Shown here: piece by piece, positions 34,754 through 43,437 of the stretch
Layout: each line of letters starts with the position of its first letter
Numbering within the stretch: position 1 is the first letter of the stretch
NCBI GenBank assembly: GCA_031554725.1
Contig: JAVBUZ010000072.1
Span: forward strand, 1-48,726
Direction of reading: 5' to 3'
DNA from: JAVBUZ01 sp031554725
GTDB lineage: Bacteria; Bacillota; Clostridia; Lachnospirales; Lachnospiraceae
Length of the DNA stretch: 48,726 nucleotides
The notes under the pieces: generated by a model
Told to the model about the DNA's origin: nothing
The model's database searches: none
Seen by the model: the letters and a program-made list of their open reading frames with translations, nothing else
Made by a program: the position numbers and the translations under genes

Positions 34754-35413
34754 TTATTCCTCTCCAAAACAAAATTTTTCCACTTCTTTTTCCAACAGCC
34801 TAAAAACATTTGCCACCAAATAACCATCCGCTATGGCATGATTCAGTCTAACACTAATAGGCATCATCAATTGCCCGTTTTCTTCCCTGTATTTTCCCCA
34901 GTTTACAATTGGCGAAAAAAAGAGGTGTCCATCTGGTAATTCTATGTTTAGCGAGTCATAGGAAAGCCACGAAATATATGAAGCATCAAACCAATTGGGG
35001 TGATTTGCTGCGTCAAGTCTATACTCCCTTATCTGTTTCGCCTTTTCGATATCTTCAAGCGCATTTGAATAAAATGTTTCATAGTCTTCAAAATAAGTAG
35101 TATATACTGGTGAGCAGGTTTCCGTATCCTCATGGAATACATATTGTGTAGGATTTATGGAGTCATAACAAATTAGCTCCTCAGTTTTCCATAAATATCC
35201 CATTTTATAATCATCTCTTGAATTTAGAACCTTAGAAAGAATATAAAGAAAGTTAATATAAAACTTGGTATTTCCCTTCTTGGAAATATCCACTAGTTTC
35301 GTTACATCAATCCTGGCAGTCATGGATGTAGAGCATTTGCAATCCTCAGAAAAATGGCGAAACACACCGCTTCTATAATATTCATTTTGATTAATAATTC
35401 TATAGCTTGTCAT
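34754..35413 (-). CDS. Chloramphenicol acetyltransferase-like protein
   Basis: A 219-residue CAT-family acyltransferase that would move an acetyl group from acetyl-CoA to a hydroxyl. The trimeric CAT landmark HHAVCDG appears as NHAIADG (N191-G197), so the catalytic second His (H192) and the structural Asp are kept, while the first His is Asn. FRHFSEDCKCSTSMTARIDVT near residue 18 also fits the family. Length is normal. Only 3 bases separate it from the SMP-30 gene. Chloramphenicol as the true substrate is not assured; many CAT-like proteins in Clostridia act on other compounds. Confidence 0.85.
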   Translation of the reverse strand: MTSYRIINQNEYYRSGVFRHFSEDCKCSTSMTARIDVTKLVDISKKGNTKFYINFLYILSKVLNSRDDYKMGYLWKTEELICYDSINPTQYVFHEDTETCSPVYTTYFEDYETFYSNALEDIEKAKQIREYRLDAANHPNWFDASYISWLSYDSLNIELPDGHLFFSPIVNWGKYREENGQLMMPISVRLNHAIADGYLVANVFRLLEKEVEKFCFGEE

Positions 35414-35416
35414 ACC

Positions 35417-36280
35417 CTACACCTCACCAATCTTTGCATAATCCGGGGCTTTTCCCTTTTTATCAACCTTACAAGTAAACAAACAGCCGTCGTATTCTCC
35501 CTCCAGACCATCTCCTGATGAAGTGATAAACAATGTATCCAAGTCATCGCCTACAAAGCAACAAGATGTGACATTCGTTGCAGGCAAAATTACCTCAGAT
35601 AATTTTTCTCCGTTTTTTGTGCTTCGCTGCTCTATACGGTTTCCTCCCCAAATAGCAACCCATAAATTATCGTCTGTATCAATACACATACCATCTGGAA
35701 CACCATTCTCTACATCAAAAAGAACCTGCCGGTTTGAAATACTGCCAGTTTCCATATCAAAATCATAAACAAATACTGCATAGTAAAGAGAATCGGAAAA
35801 ATAAAACTTTTTACCATCATCGCTCCAAGCCATTCCGTTAGAAATTCTGGTTTTACCTTGCATACAGTTTATTGTAGCATTGTGGTAGCAATAGAGATTT
35901 CCCTCTGGCTCATGTTTATCGTCCCCTACCGAAGATCCAAACCAAAGCCTCCCTTTGGGATCTGCCTTGGCATCGTTAGAACGAATATAGGATTGATATT
36001 CCTTTGAAAGGTCGTAAAGCAAGGATGTTGTACCACTCTCCCAAAGGTATAGTCCATCACTTCCTGCAATTACATAACTGCCAATGCCCGCCCCCGGAAC
36101 AGCCGCACCTATTCGTTGGTTAAAGCTGACCTCTTTCCTTACCCCATCCAAATTCGTCAAATACATCATCCCTGTTAGAATATCAACCCACGAAATTACT
36201 TTGGTGCGTGCATCATAAAAAGGTGATTCCCCAAGTTTATATTTTTCCTTCGAAAATACTGTTGCCTGATAGTTTTTCAT
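35417..36280 (-). CDS. SMP-30/gluconolactonase (regucalcin-like)
   Basis: A 287-residue six-bladed beta-propeller hydrolase that opens sugar lactones to aldonic acids using a divalent metal. Metal ligands fit regucalcin: E18 (GESPF), N148 (ISNGMAW) and D196 (PDGMCID), with N102 in RSNDAKADPKG near the active site. No signal peptide. It follows the isomerase by 41 bases. In this operon it could supply or consume the acid made by a sugar dehydrogenase or oxidase. Substrate not known. Confidence 0.9.
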   Translation of the reverse strand: MKNYQATVFSKEKYKLGESPFYDARTKVISWVDILTGMMYLTNLDGVRKEVSFNQRIGAAVPGAGIGSYVIAGSDGLYLWESGTTSLLYDLSKEYQSYIRSNDAKADPKGRLWFGSSVGDDKHEPEGNLYCYHNATINCMQGKTRISNGMAWSDDGKKFYFSDSLYYAVFVYDFDMETGSISNRQVLFDVENGVPDGMCIDTDDNLWVAIWGGNRIEQRSTKNGEKLSEVILPATNVTSCCFVGDDLDTLFITSSGDGLEGEYDGCLFTCKVDKKGKAPDYAKIGEV

Positions 36281-36321
36281 AAAAGCCCTCTAATATTCTT
36301 TTGATAATATTAATCGCCTAT

Positions 36322-37146
36322 TCATCCTAGCCCAAGTCGCTTCTGCACATAACGTAGACTCTTAATATACTCCTCATCACTATGTAAATGCTCAATTATC
36401 ATTGGCATATCTACACGTTCTTTTGTTGCAAGCTGCGTATATAATTCAATATTCAAATTTCCCATACCACACTCCACCTCTTCTAGCTGAAATGTATACT
36501 CCTGACGCAAATTTATGTCCTTTAAGTGGCAACTACAGATTCTTCCCTTCAGCTTCTCAAAGCATTCCTCCATGAACCTTTCTTGATAAAAATATCTTTC
36601 TGGACAATTTATCATATTAACTAAATCAAGATGCACTGCCACCTGAGTCCTGTCTATGGAATCAAGCAATCGTACATACTCATCTGGACTAGTTGGTATC
36701 ATCCATGGCATCGGCTCTAATGTGTATTTGGCATTGACTGGTTTCACTGCATCTACAATTGTACGTACCGATTCCACCGTCTTATCCCAAGCCTCCGCTT
36801 CAAAATTCTCACGGTACCCGCCATCCCAGCGCTGGCCCGTATGGGCTCCGTCTACATTGACACAGCATTTGGCACCTATGGTATCTGCCATAGCAAGCTG
36901 TCCTATGGCATAATCAAGTGCTTCTTTTCTTGTATCGGCATCTGCTGCAATAACGTTTCGCCACACACCCACCTCAGCAATAATTAGGTTTGCTTCCTTT
37001 GCTGCTTCTGCATAATCCTGTATCAGTTGCTTGTCCCCGCGACAATCAAGTGGAAATACCACTGCACCGCAGCCAAGCTCTTTCTGTTTCTTTGCCCAAT
37101 CCTTCGCCCCCGAGTGGGAAAGGCTTGTAGAAATACCAAGAACCAT
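36322..37146 (-). CDS. Sugar-phosphate isomerase/epimerase (TIM-barrel, AP-endonuclease-2 family)
   Basis: A 274-residue TIM barrel of the xylose-isomerase-like superfamily that includes tagatose/psicose epimerase, inositol dehydratases and hydroxypyruvate isomerase. Likely metal ligands E144 (LEPMPW), D174 (HLDLVNM), H207 (SCHLKD) and E252 (IIEHLH) appear in the expected order. The enzyme would interconvert keto-sugars or act on inositol-type compounds. The ribosome site is AAAGGAG. It is 16 bases after the FMN oxidase gene and before SMP-30, which suggests one sugar-acid or polyol pathway. Confidence 0.82.
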   Translation of the reverse strand: MVLGISTSLSHSGAKDWAKKQKELGCGAVVFPLDCRGDKQLIQDYAEAAKEANLIIAEVGVWRNVIAADADTRKEALDYAIGQLAMADTIGAKCCVNVDGAHTGQRWDGGYRENFEAEAWDKTVESVRTIVDAVKPVNAKYTLEPMPWMIPTSPDEYVRLLDSIDRTQVAVHLDLVNMINCPERYFYQERFMEECFEKLKGRICSCHLKDINLRQEYTFQLEEVECGMGNLNIELYTQLATKERVDMPMIIEHLHSDEEYIKSLRYVQKRLGLG

Positions 37147-37162
37147 TCTCTTCTCCTTTACT

Positions 37163-38050
37163 TTAGAAATTCCTATAATGAATTACCGATGGATCAATCT
37201 CACTAAGTGAATGTGCCCCTGTTCTTGCCATGGTTGCCATTAACTGTGCATTTAGCTCTTGTATTCTTGCATAAACCGCCTGGTGCCCATCCTTTAATGG
37301 TCCCATCAAATCACGTCCAACCGAAACCCCATCTGCTCCTAGTGCTAAGGCCTTGAATGCATCCATACCGCTCACAATACCACAATCCACAAACACAGGA
37401 ATCTGATGCTCTACCGCTTTCACAATTTCCGGAAGCACCATAAGTGGCGGTACCGAATAATCCATAATGTTGTGATGATGAGAAACCACGATTCCTTGTA
37501 CGCCTGCAAGAACACATCGCTCTGCATCCTGCGCACTTAACACACCCTTCACCACAAAGGGAAACGGTGATGCCTGTACAAACTCCCGTAGCTCCTTAAG
37601 GCTCTTTGGACGCATTGGCAAGCCATTGACATTATCATACTGGCCATTTCCAGCAAACGCATGGTCAATATCCATACCCACTGCAAATGCACCAGCCTTC
37701 TCTGCATGCTCAATTTTATGAAATACAACATCATTGTCTGCATGGGGCTTTATAATCTTTATGGTCTTCGCTCCTGTTGCAATGATATTTTCAAGCTCAT
37801 CATCCTCGCCCATTCCAACCCAGTGCACTGCACTTGCAAGCTTCGCTCCTAATCCATACTCTACCATTCCATTTTCGCAAATTCCATGTAAATGTGATAA
37901 GGCTGCAGTCATAATTGGGGTGGAAAATTTCTCTCCATACAACGTAAATTCGGTGGACGGCAAGTCCGCATCCACATAACGTGTCTCTAATAACAGTGAA
38001 TCAAAAAAATCCCTTGTAATTTGGTCTGAATGACCTTTGTTTGTTGACAT
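37163..38050 (-). CDS. FMN-dependent alpha-hydroxyacid oxidase-like protein
   Basis: A 295-residue TIM-barrel protein of the lactate oxidase/glycolate oxidase family. The FMN-lysine (K168, VVKGV), a histidine cluster (SHHHNIMD, residues 190-197) and GADGVSVGR for the FMN phosphate are present. The usual SNHGxRQ has become SHHHNIM, so the catalytic His can be placed (H192) but the carboxylate-binding Arg is replaced by Ile. The DxGIRxG strand reads DCGIVSG, also without Arg. It is about 60 residues shorter than lactate oxidases, mainly at the N-terminus. So it may act on something other than a 2-hydroxyacid. I chose ATG 38050, with GGAGG ahead of it. Confidence 0.8.
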   Translation of the reverse strand: MSTNKGHSDQITRDFFDSLLLETRYVDADLPSTEFTLYGEKFSTPIMTAALSHLHGICENGMVEYGLGAKLASAVHWVGMGEDDELENIIATGAKTIKIIKPHADNDVVFHKIEHAEKAGAFAVGMDIDHAFAGNGQYDNVNGLPMRPKSLKELREFVQASPFPFVVKGVLSAQDAERCVLAGVQGIVVSHHHNIMDYSVPPLMVLPEIVKAVEHQIPVFVDCGIVSGMDAFKALALGADGVSVGRDLMGPLKDGHQAVYARIQELNAQLMATMARTGAHSLSEIDPSVIHYRNF

Positions 38051-38051
38051 T

Positions 38052-38165
38052 TTATGAACCTCCATTGTCTATTATTAGGGACGCAAAACTAAAGTATTGA
38101 AATTGTTTTCCCCTTCCCAGCAATGCAACTTCGTTTCTTTTATCATACAATAAAAGAAAGGGCAT
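38052..38165 (-). CDS. Possible 37-residue leader ORF before the oxidase gene
   Basis: The frame begins MPFLLLYDKRNEVALLG and ends NGGS, with its stop codon one base before the oxidase ATG (TAA A ATG). That tight spacing allows translational coupling. The ribosome site is weak (GGAGG 15 bases away), and it starts within a hairpin, so it may be only a chance frame. Confidence 0.25.
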   Translation of the reverse strand: MPFLLLYDKRNEVALLGRGKQFQYFSFASLIIDNGGS

Positions 38166-38182
38166 GGCAATTGCCTAGCCCT
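38149..38182 (-). terminator. Terminator-like hairpin in the oxidase operon leader
   Basis: On the minus strand AGGGC and GCCCT flank an inner palindrome GGCAATTGCC, and TTTCTTTT follows. It lies between a promoter at 38207-38235 and the operon's first gene, so it may attenuate the operon. It could also be a leftover terminator of a lost gene. Confidence 0.5.
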
Positions 38183-38206
38183 CCGTTTTTTAAAGCGAAT
38201 CAAACG

Positions 38207-38235
38207 CTTATAGACAGGATATTCTATTTAATCAA
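38207..38235 (-). promoter_or_regulatory. Promoter for the oxidase operon
   Basis: TTGATT (38230-38235) and TATAAG (38207-38212) on the minus strand with a 17-base spacer, about 40 bases upstream of the leader hairpin. The leader would be about 150 bases. Confidence 0.45.
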
Positions 38236-38285
38236 GGCTTTATAATCTTAAATATAGTAAATAGTAAGGGCTTTTTATTTGTTTA

Positions 38286-38314
38286 TTGACTTTTCCCTTA
38301 TTTCGTTATACATT
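38286..38314 (+). promoter_or_regulatory. Promoter for the Fic gene
   Basis: TTGACT (38286-38291) and TACATT (38309-38314), 17 bases apart. The in-frame ATG at 38279 lies before this promoter, which supports a later start for the Fic protein. Confidence 0.55.
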
Positions 38315-38341
38315 TTAAGGGAAAGGGTGGTGAATAAGGGC

Positions 38342-39388
38342 ATGAGACAATTCAATTACACGTCAATTAAAGAGCAAAAATGGGACTCCGATATTCTTGG
38401 ATATGTAGCTGCCATCTACAAAGAAGCAGGAAAGCAAGAACAATATCTTAAGCATAGACCTGAGGAACTCGAAAAACTGATAGAAATTGCAAAAATTCAG
38501 AGTACTGAGGCTTCCAATGCAATTGAAGGTATTGTTACTACAAGCACGCGTATTAAACAACTTGTAGAAGAAAAAACCACTCCTCGAAATCGTGATGAAC
38601 AGGAAATTGCTGGCTACCGTGATGTACTAAACATTATTCATGAGAGCTTTGATGCCATTCCCATTTCAAAAAACTATATTCTTCAACTCCATAAAATTAT
38701 GTACACTTACATGAATAATCCAATGGCTGGCCAAACAAAAAATGTTCAAAACTATATTAGCGCAAGCTATCCCGATGGACATACTGAAATCTTATTTACA
38801 CCACTTGCACCTTTTGAAACAAGCGAGGCATTAGACAAGATTTGTGAAGAGTACAACAAGGTTATTGGCAACTTTGAGCTTGAGCCCCTGATTGCCATAC
38901 CAATATTTATTCACGACTTTTTATGTATTCATCCATTCAATGATGGTAATGGAAGAATGAGTCGCTTATTAACCACTTTACTTTTATATCGTAGTGGTTT
39001 TTATGTTGGAAAATATATATCTCTCGAAGCAAAAATAGCAAGAAACAAAGACCTGTATTATGATGCATTAAACAGATCTCAACATGGCTGGCACGAAGGT
39101 GCTGAGGACGTTATTCCATTTATAAAATATATTCTCAGTACAATTCTTGCTGCATATAAAGACTTTGAGGATAGATTTTCTATTGTAGAAGAAAAACTTC
39201 CTGCCGTTGATATGGTGCGAAAGGCCACTTTAAATAAAATAGGAAAATTTAGCAAACAGGATATTCGAGAATTGTGTCCTGCCTTAAGCGTAAGTTCTAT
39301 TGAAGGCTCTTTACGAAAACTTGTAAGTGCAGGAGAACTAAAGCGTGAAGGATCTGGAAAATCAACATACTATATTCGTTTGAAATAA
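38342..39388 (+). CDS. Fic-family AMP transferase
   Basis: A 348-residue protein with a Fic core, HPFNDGNGRMSRLL, catalytic H197. Fic enzymes attach AMP (or another nucleotide group) from ATP to a hydroxyl of a target protein. The N-terminal autoinhibitory helix motif SNAIEG (S58-G63; class II) is present, so activity is probably held off until released. The C-terminus (IGKFSKQDIRELCPALSVSS) looks like a winged helix. The ATG at 38342 is chosen because the longer frame starts before the promoter. The ribosome site is GGTGG or AGGG close by. No antitoxin gene is adjacent. Such Fic proteins are common in Clostridia; targets are mostly unknown. Confidence 0.88.
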   Translation: MRQFNYTSIKEQKWDSDILGYVAAIYKEAGKQEQYLKHRPEELEKLIEIAKIQSTEASNAIEGIVTTSTRIKQLVEEKTTPRNRDEQEIAGYRDVLNIIHESFDAIPISKNYILQLHKIMYTYMNNPMAGQTKNVQNYISASYPDGHTEILFTPLAPFETSEALDKICEEYNKVIGNFELEPLIAIPIFIHDFLCIHPFNDGNGRMSRLLTTLLLYRSGFYVGKYISLEAKIARNKDLYYDALNRSQHGWHEGAEDVIPFIKYILSTILAAYKDFEDRFSIVEEKLPAVDMVRKATLNKIGKFSKQDIRELCPALSVSSIEGSLRKLVSAGELKREGSGKSTYYIRLK

Positions 39389-39399
39389 ATCTCTTACAA

Positions 39400-39448
39400 A
39401 ACAGGCTATTCCCCTAAAGATATCTTCTTTTTAAGGAAATAGCCTGTT
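39400..39448. terminator. Two-way terminator between the Fic and ABC-2 permease genes
   Basis: ACAGGCTATT pairs with AATAGCCTGT in a long stem, with T tracts on both strands. The converging genes end on each side. Confidence 0.75.
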
Positions 39449-39451
39449 CTA

Positions 39452-40234
39452 TTAATTACATCTTGTGTTAAGCACTCTCTTTTCTTTTCGAATGCCAAAT
39501 AGCAATATAATTCCTGCTATTGCCGCAAAGAACACCATGGATTGGATAAAGGGTACAAAATTGTAGCTGCTTCCCTGCCAAACCTTGATAAAATCCTGTG
39601 TTACATACGTCATCGGTAGTGTATCCGCAATTACCTGTATTGCCTTCGGCATCAAATCGGTACTCATTCCCATCATTCCGCATAAAATCATAAACATGAA
39701 ATATAGTAACATGGTTATGGCATAGGTTGGTCCAAATTTCTTAAAAATGGTGGCAATACCATGGGCTAGAATAAAAAAGATAACTGCCAGCACATAAAGC
39801 GTACCCACTAAAACAAAAATAGCTTCCGTCTTTGGTACCTGCACCTTCACAAGAAAAGAACTCACGATAAAATAAAGTGCTAATGCAATGGTAAAGAAAA
39901 GTAAATGAGCCAAAATTTTGGCTATCATCACTTTAGACTCTGTAAATCCAAACAAGTTCATCCTAAGGGGAACATCCTTTTCTAGCTCCTGTGAATAGTT
40001 TGCACCATAGCCTATCATAAAAATGGACATTGGCACCACTAAACTCATGGTTATAAAAATGGATGTCGCTGCTTCCACTCGTACATATTCTGGTAGCTGA
40101 TTTAACGTTGTTACCGATAAGAGATAGCACATTAAAATAGGAAAAATCGTGCTGAAAAAGATAGTAAAAGGGTTTCCCAAAATGTTTCTTACTTCATATA
40201 AAATCAAACGTCCGCTAATCCATCTTTTTTTCAT
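39452..40234 (-). CDS. ABC-2 type transporter permease
   Basis: A 260-residue membrane protein with six hydrophobic helices (residues about 24-45, 60-80, 100-125, 135-160, 170-195 and 225-245) and no ATPase domain. Typical of the membrane part of drug, bacteriocin or lipid exporters. It starts one base after the ATPase stop codon (TGA A ATG); GGGGGTG lies before it. Its partner is the ATPase at 40236-41102. Last gene of an operon run by a two-component system; the substrate is unknown. Confidence 0.85.
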   Translation of the reverse strand: MKKRWISGRLILYEVRNILGNPFTIFFSTIFPILMCYLLSVTTLNQLPEYVRVEAATSIFITMSLVVPMSIFMIGYGANYSQELEKDVPLRMNLFGFTESKVMIAKILAHLLFFTIALALYFIVSSFLVKVQVPKTEAIFVLVGTLYVLAVIFFILAHGIATIFKKFGPTYAITMLLYFMFMILCGMMGMSTDLMPKAIQVIADTLPMTYVTQDFIKVWQGSSYNFVPFIQSMVFFAAIAGIILLFGIRKEKRVLNTRCN

Positions 40235-40235
40235 T

Positions 40236-41102
40236 TCAAGCACCCCCTTCATATGCTAGCTTGGCATTCATATACATAATCTCAATATCATTATTACTTC
40301 GTTTAAAGTTAATGTCTTCCTGAATTAGAAGCTGTACCATTTCGTTTTCTAACGCCCTATTTTCACAAGAAAGTGCAATTAAATGACCAGGCGCCGCAAG
40401 CTTGGGAAATTTCTCTACCAGCTTTTCATTTCTTTCGTTTTGTTCTAAAATCAAAATGGTATTTCCACAGTATTTTTGAAATAATACATCCTTCTTATCA
40501 TAGTCAACAACGTTTCCTCTATCCAGAATCAGTATTTTATCCGCTAGCTGCTCAAGTTCCTCATAATAATGAGAAACAACACATAGAGCCGCTTCCTTTC
40601 CCTGATACCACTCCACTAATTTTTCCATTAGCCGCTGGCGAGTTTCAAAATCAAGTCCCGAAGTTACTTCATCAAAAAATACTAGTGGTGCATCCTGAAT
40701 CAAGACTAATATTATAGTAAAACGCTGTTTTTGTCCTCCTGATAAGGTTGAATATTTCTTTTTTAAGCAAGATTCAAACTCAAAAAAAGAAATCAAATCC
40801 TTCAACTTTTTGTTTTTCTTCACGCTGGTATCTAATATAGTCTCCATAACGGCCTGCACTGACATAGTATTCACATAATTATTTTGTTGCATATGAACAG
40901 CTATCTGCTCTGGTTTCAAATCAGTAACTATTCTTCCCTTATAGGATGTCAGACCAAGAATTGACTTAATCAGGGTTGATTTCCCAGCACCATTTGACCC
41001 AATAATCCCAATTCGATCACCCGGTAAAATGGAAATTGGCTTTTGGATGAACAAAGCTGTTTGAGTACCATATTTTACTTCTAAATTGTGAATGGTAAGC
41101 AT
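40236..41102 (-). CDS. ABC transporter ATPase of an ABC-2 exporter
   Basis: A 288-residue ATPase with Walker A GSNGAGKST, Q-loop near HMQQNNYV, signature LSGGQKQRF and Walker B VFFDEVTSGLD (V in place of the common P in DEPTSGLD). The start at 41102 is chosen (GGGAAGGGAAT upstream). Belongs with the permease at 39452-40234. The C-terminal 70 residues are an extension usual in this group (LIALSCENRALENEMVQ). Confidence 0.88.
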   Translation of the reverse strand: MLTIHNLEVKYGTQTALFIQKPISILPGDRIGIIGSNGAGKSTLIKSILGLTSYKGRIVTDLKPEQIAVHMQQNNYVNTMSVQAVMETILDTSVKKNKKLKDLISFFEFESCLKKKYSTLSGGQKQRFTIILVLIQDAPLVFFDEVTSGLDFETRQRLMEKLVEWYQGKEAALCVVSHYYEELEQLADKILILDRGNVVDYDKKDVLFQKYCGNTILILEQNERNEKLVEKFPKLAAPGHLIALSCENRALENEMVQLLIQEDINFKRSNNDIEIMYMNAKLAYEGGA

Positions 41103-41201
41103 TTTTTTATTCCCTTCCCTTTGTATAACAGTTTTTCTATCTGTCATACAATATATCAACCCGATATGAATTTCGTATGAAGATTCTATGTGGTTTTTAT
41201 T

Positions 41202-42719
41202 TCAAGAAAAATTAATCGTTGTTAAAACACCATTTTCCATATTTTCCATGCTAATCTTGCAACCCAAAAGTTCTCCATAATAGGCTGCTACATATAATCC
41301 CAATCCATGACCCTTTTCCACTGTATTACTGGTAACAAAGGGTTCAAAAATATGGGGTAACAGCTCTTTTGGAATAGTCACACCATAATTTCGAATGAAA
41401 AGCTCTCTTCCCTTTAGCTCTAGCTCCACCTTATTTGAATCAGGCGTATGAAAGATACTGTTCGAAATTACATTATCCAGTACTTTCTCTATACACCTTT
41501 GGTCAATCATAATCGTATCCATTACTCCATTAAGTGTTATGTCCAAATTTTTTTCCTGTGCAATGAATGAAAATCTCCCTAAACATCCTTGGATAAGTTC
41601 ACTTAGGTCAACCATTTCCTGTTCTTCATTTGGCTTAATTGCACTTAAATAAAGAATATCCCCTATCATCTGCTCCATTGACTTAAGCTGGATTTTAAGC
41701 TGTGGCAAATATGTCTTAGTGTCCTTATATTTTCCCACCTCATTTATCATTCCCTCAGTTAATAAAAGGGCTGCAGCAACAGGCGTTTTTAATTGGTGGG
41801 AAGCCCCTCGAAGAAACACCTCTTGTCTTTTATTTTCGGCAGCAAGAAACTCATTTTTTTCTGATAGTTCGAGGTAGTTTTTAGCTAATGTGCCATATAG
41901 CTCATTGAGGGTTTCCCCTAAACGACTGATTTCATCCTCACCCTTTATAGGAATTGGCACAAACTCTATAAGCTCACTTTCCTTTACACTGTAAGCATGA
42001 TTAGAAAGCTTGATAATGGGGTTTATAATGAGCCGCGAAAAAATCTGTGATGAAATTAGAACCAGAAGAAATGCAACTGCTATAATCATAGGTAAGCTTC
42101 CCATGACAACGGGAGTGATTTCATTCATTTGCGGCGTTACATAAAATGCAAGGGTAAGAATTATCTCCTGGGGCCTAACCCCCATAGCGATATAAGTTGT
42201 ATAGTAGCTACTACCATCAGTAATGGTATTTTCTGCAACCCATATATCCTGCGACACCACATGAAACTCAGACGCTGTGATTTCAAATGAAGTTAGTTCT
42301 TTTAAGGTAATTTCACTTTCTGGAAATAGCTCTGTCGGCAGTTCCCAGTCCATCTGCTTCCCTTCTTCCATTTCATTTGGATACTTTGCATAGTATCTTA
42401 TTTTATCTAGCACGCTCAGTAGCTCTTTATTGCTTACTTCCTTTTCCCATGTAAAATACTTTCCACAAATGGTAATTATGTTTTCGGTCATGGGAATTTC
42501 AATTGTAAAAGAAGACATGGGGTTCTGTACTTGAATATTGTCATAACTTCCTGTTTCCATATATTCTTTTTGCAAAGAAACCACTGACTCATAATTTTTC
42601 TTTTCCACATAATTCACATATAAGGACGGCAGCATGGCACTAAAATAAATTATCAGGCAAAGCACAATGATAATTGATAATATGGTACTGTAAAGCAGTG
42701 TCTTTTTTGATAATCCCAC
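41202..42719 (-). CDS. Sensor histidine kinase
   Basis: A 505-residue membrane kinase. Helix 1 is at about residues 9-30 and helix 2 at about 205-228, with an extracellular sensor of about 170 residues between; then a HAMP (HAYSVKESELIEFVPIP), the HisKA histidine H308 in GASHQLKTPVA, and an HATPase domain with VLDNVISNSIFH and GHGLGLYVAAYYG. No DNG motif is clear: the N2 region reads FIRNYGVTIPKEL, so the nucleotide site is unusual but plausible. Partner of the regulator at 42732-43424. Expected to control the ABC exporter downstream. Confidence 0.9.
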   Translation of the reverse strand: MGLSKKTLLYSTILSIIIVLCLIIYFSAMLPSLYVNYVEKKNYESVVSLQKEYMETGSYDNIQVQNPMSSFTIEIPMTENIITICGKYFTWEKEVSNKELLSVLDKIRYYAKYPNEMEEGKQMDWELPTELFPESEITLKELTSFEITASEFHVVSQDIWVAENTITDGSSYYTTYIAMGVRPQEIILTLAFYVTPQMNEITPVVMGSLPMIIAVAFLLVLISSQIFSRLIINPIIKLSNHAYSVKESELIEFVPIPIKGEDEISRLGETLNELYGTLAKNYLELSEKNEFLAAENKRQEVFLRGASHQLKTPVAAALLLTEGMINEVGKYKDTKTYLPQLKIQLKSMEQMIGDILYLSAIKPNEEQEMVDLSELIQGCLGRFSFIAQEKNLDITLNGVMDTIMIDQRCIEKVLDNVISNSIFHTPDSNKVELELKGRELFIRNYGVTIPKELLPHIFEPFVTSNTVEKGHGLGLYVAAYYGELLGCKISMENMENGVLTTINFS

Positions 42720-42731
42720 CTATTTTCCTCC

Positions 42732-43424
42732 TTACGCCGTAGTACTCTTCTCACATATTATTGCTTCTTTATCATACTGATAGCCAACCCCAATTACTGT
42801 CTTTATGCAGTTAACAGGTAGCTTCTTGCGCAAATTTTTTACATGTGCATCAATAATTCGATCATTTCCCACATAGTCTTCATTGTATATCTGTAAAATC
42901 AACTGCTCTCGGGTAAAGACCTGATTTGGTCTTTGAAATAGGGTTTGTAGTAGCAGAAACTCACTTATGGTTAGTTCAAGTGTTTTTCCATCGTAAAAAG
43001 CTTGATAAGATTCTTCATGGATAAAAAGCCCCATGGTTTTTTCTTGGTTTTCAGCCTTATAACCACTTCGGCGCAAAATGGTTTCCATTCGTTTTAAAAG
43101 AATTAAGGGAGACACCGGTTTAATCACATAGTCATCCGCAAATAGATTAAATGCTTTTACCTGCATGGCTTCCTGATCTAAAGCAGTCAGCATAATTACT
43201 GGCATTTCCGGAAAATCCTTTCGGATAATTTCAAGCACCTCAAGTCCATTCTTATTTGGAACCATAATATCCAAAACAGCAATATCAAAGGGGTGCTTGC
43301 CTATTAGCTCAATTGCTTGTTCGCCCTCGCTCACCATGCAGACTTCATAATCCTGCATTTTCATATATTCCGCCAATACCTCCTGAATGGTTGGCTCATC
43401 CTCTAAAAACAATACTTTTCTCAT
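42732..43424 (-). CDS. Response regulator, OmpR/PhoB family
   Basis: A 230-residue regulator. The receiver domain (1-115) has phospho-acceptor D52 (VLDIMVP) and lysine in YVIKPVSP; the C-terminal winged helix runs from about residue 128 to 220 (FTREQLILQIYNEDYVGNDR, DAHVKNLRKKLP). It is 13 bases after the lipoprotein gene and 12 bases before the kinase gene, so all are one operon with the ABC exporter. Confidence 0.93.
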   Translation of the reverse strand: MRKVLFLEDEPTIQEVLAEYMKMQDYEVCMVSEGEQAIELIGKHPFDIAVLDIMVPNKNGLEVLEIIRKDFPEMPVIMLTALDQEAMQVKAFNLFADDYVIKPVSPLILLKRMETILRRSGYKAENQEKTMGLFIHEESYQAFYDGKTLELTISEFLLLQTLFQRPNQVFTREQLILQIYNEDYVGNDRIIDAHVKNLRKKLPVNCIKTVIGVGYQYDKEAIICEKSTTA

Positions 43425-43437
43425 CGTTCTCCCCGAT

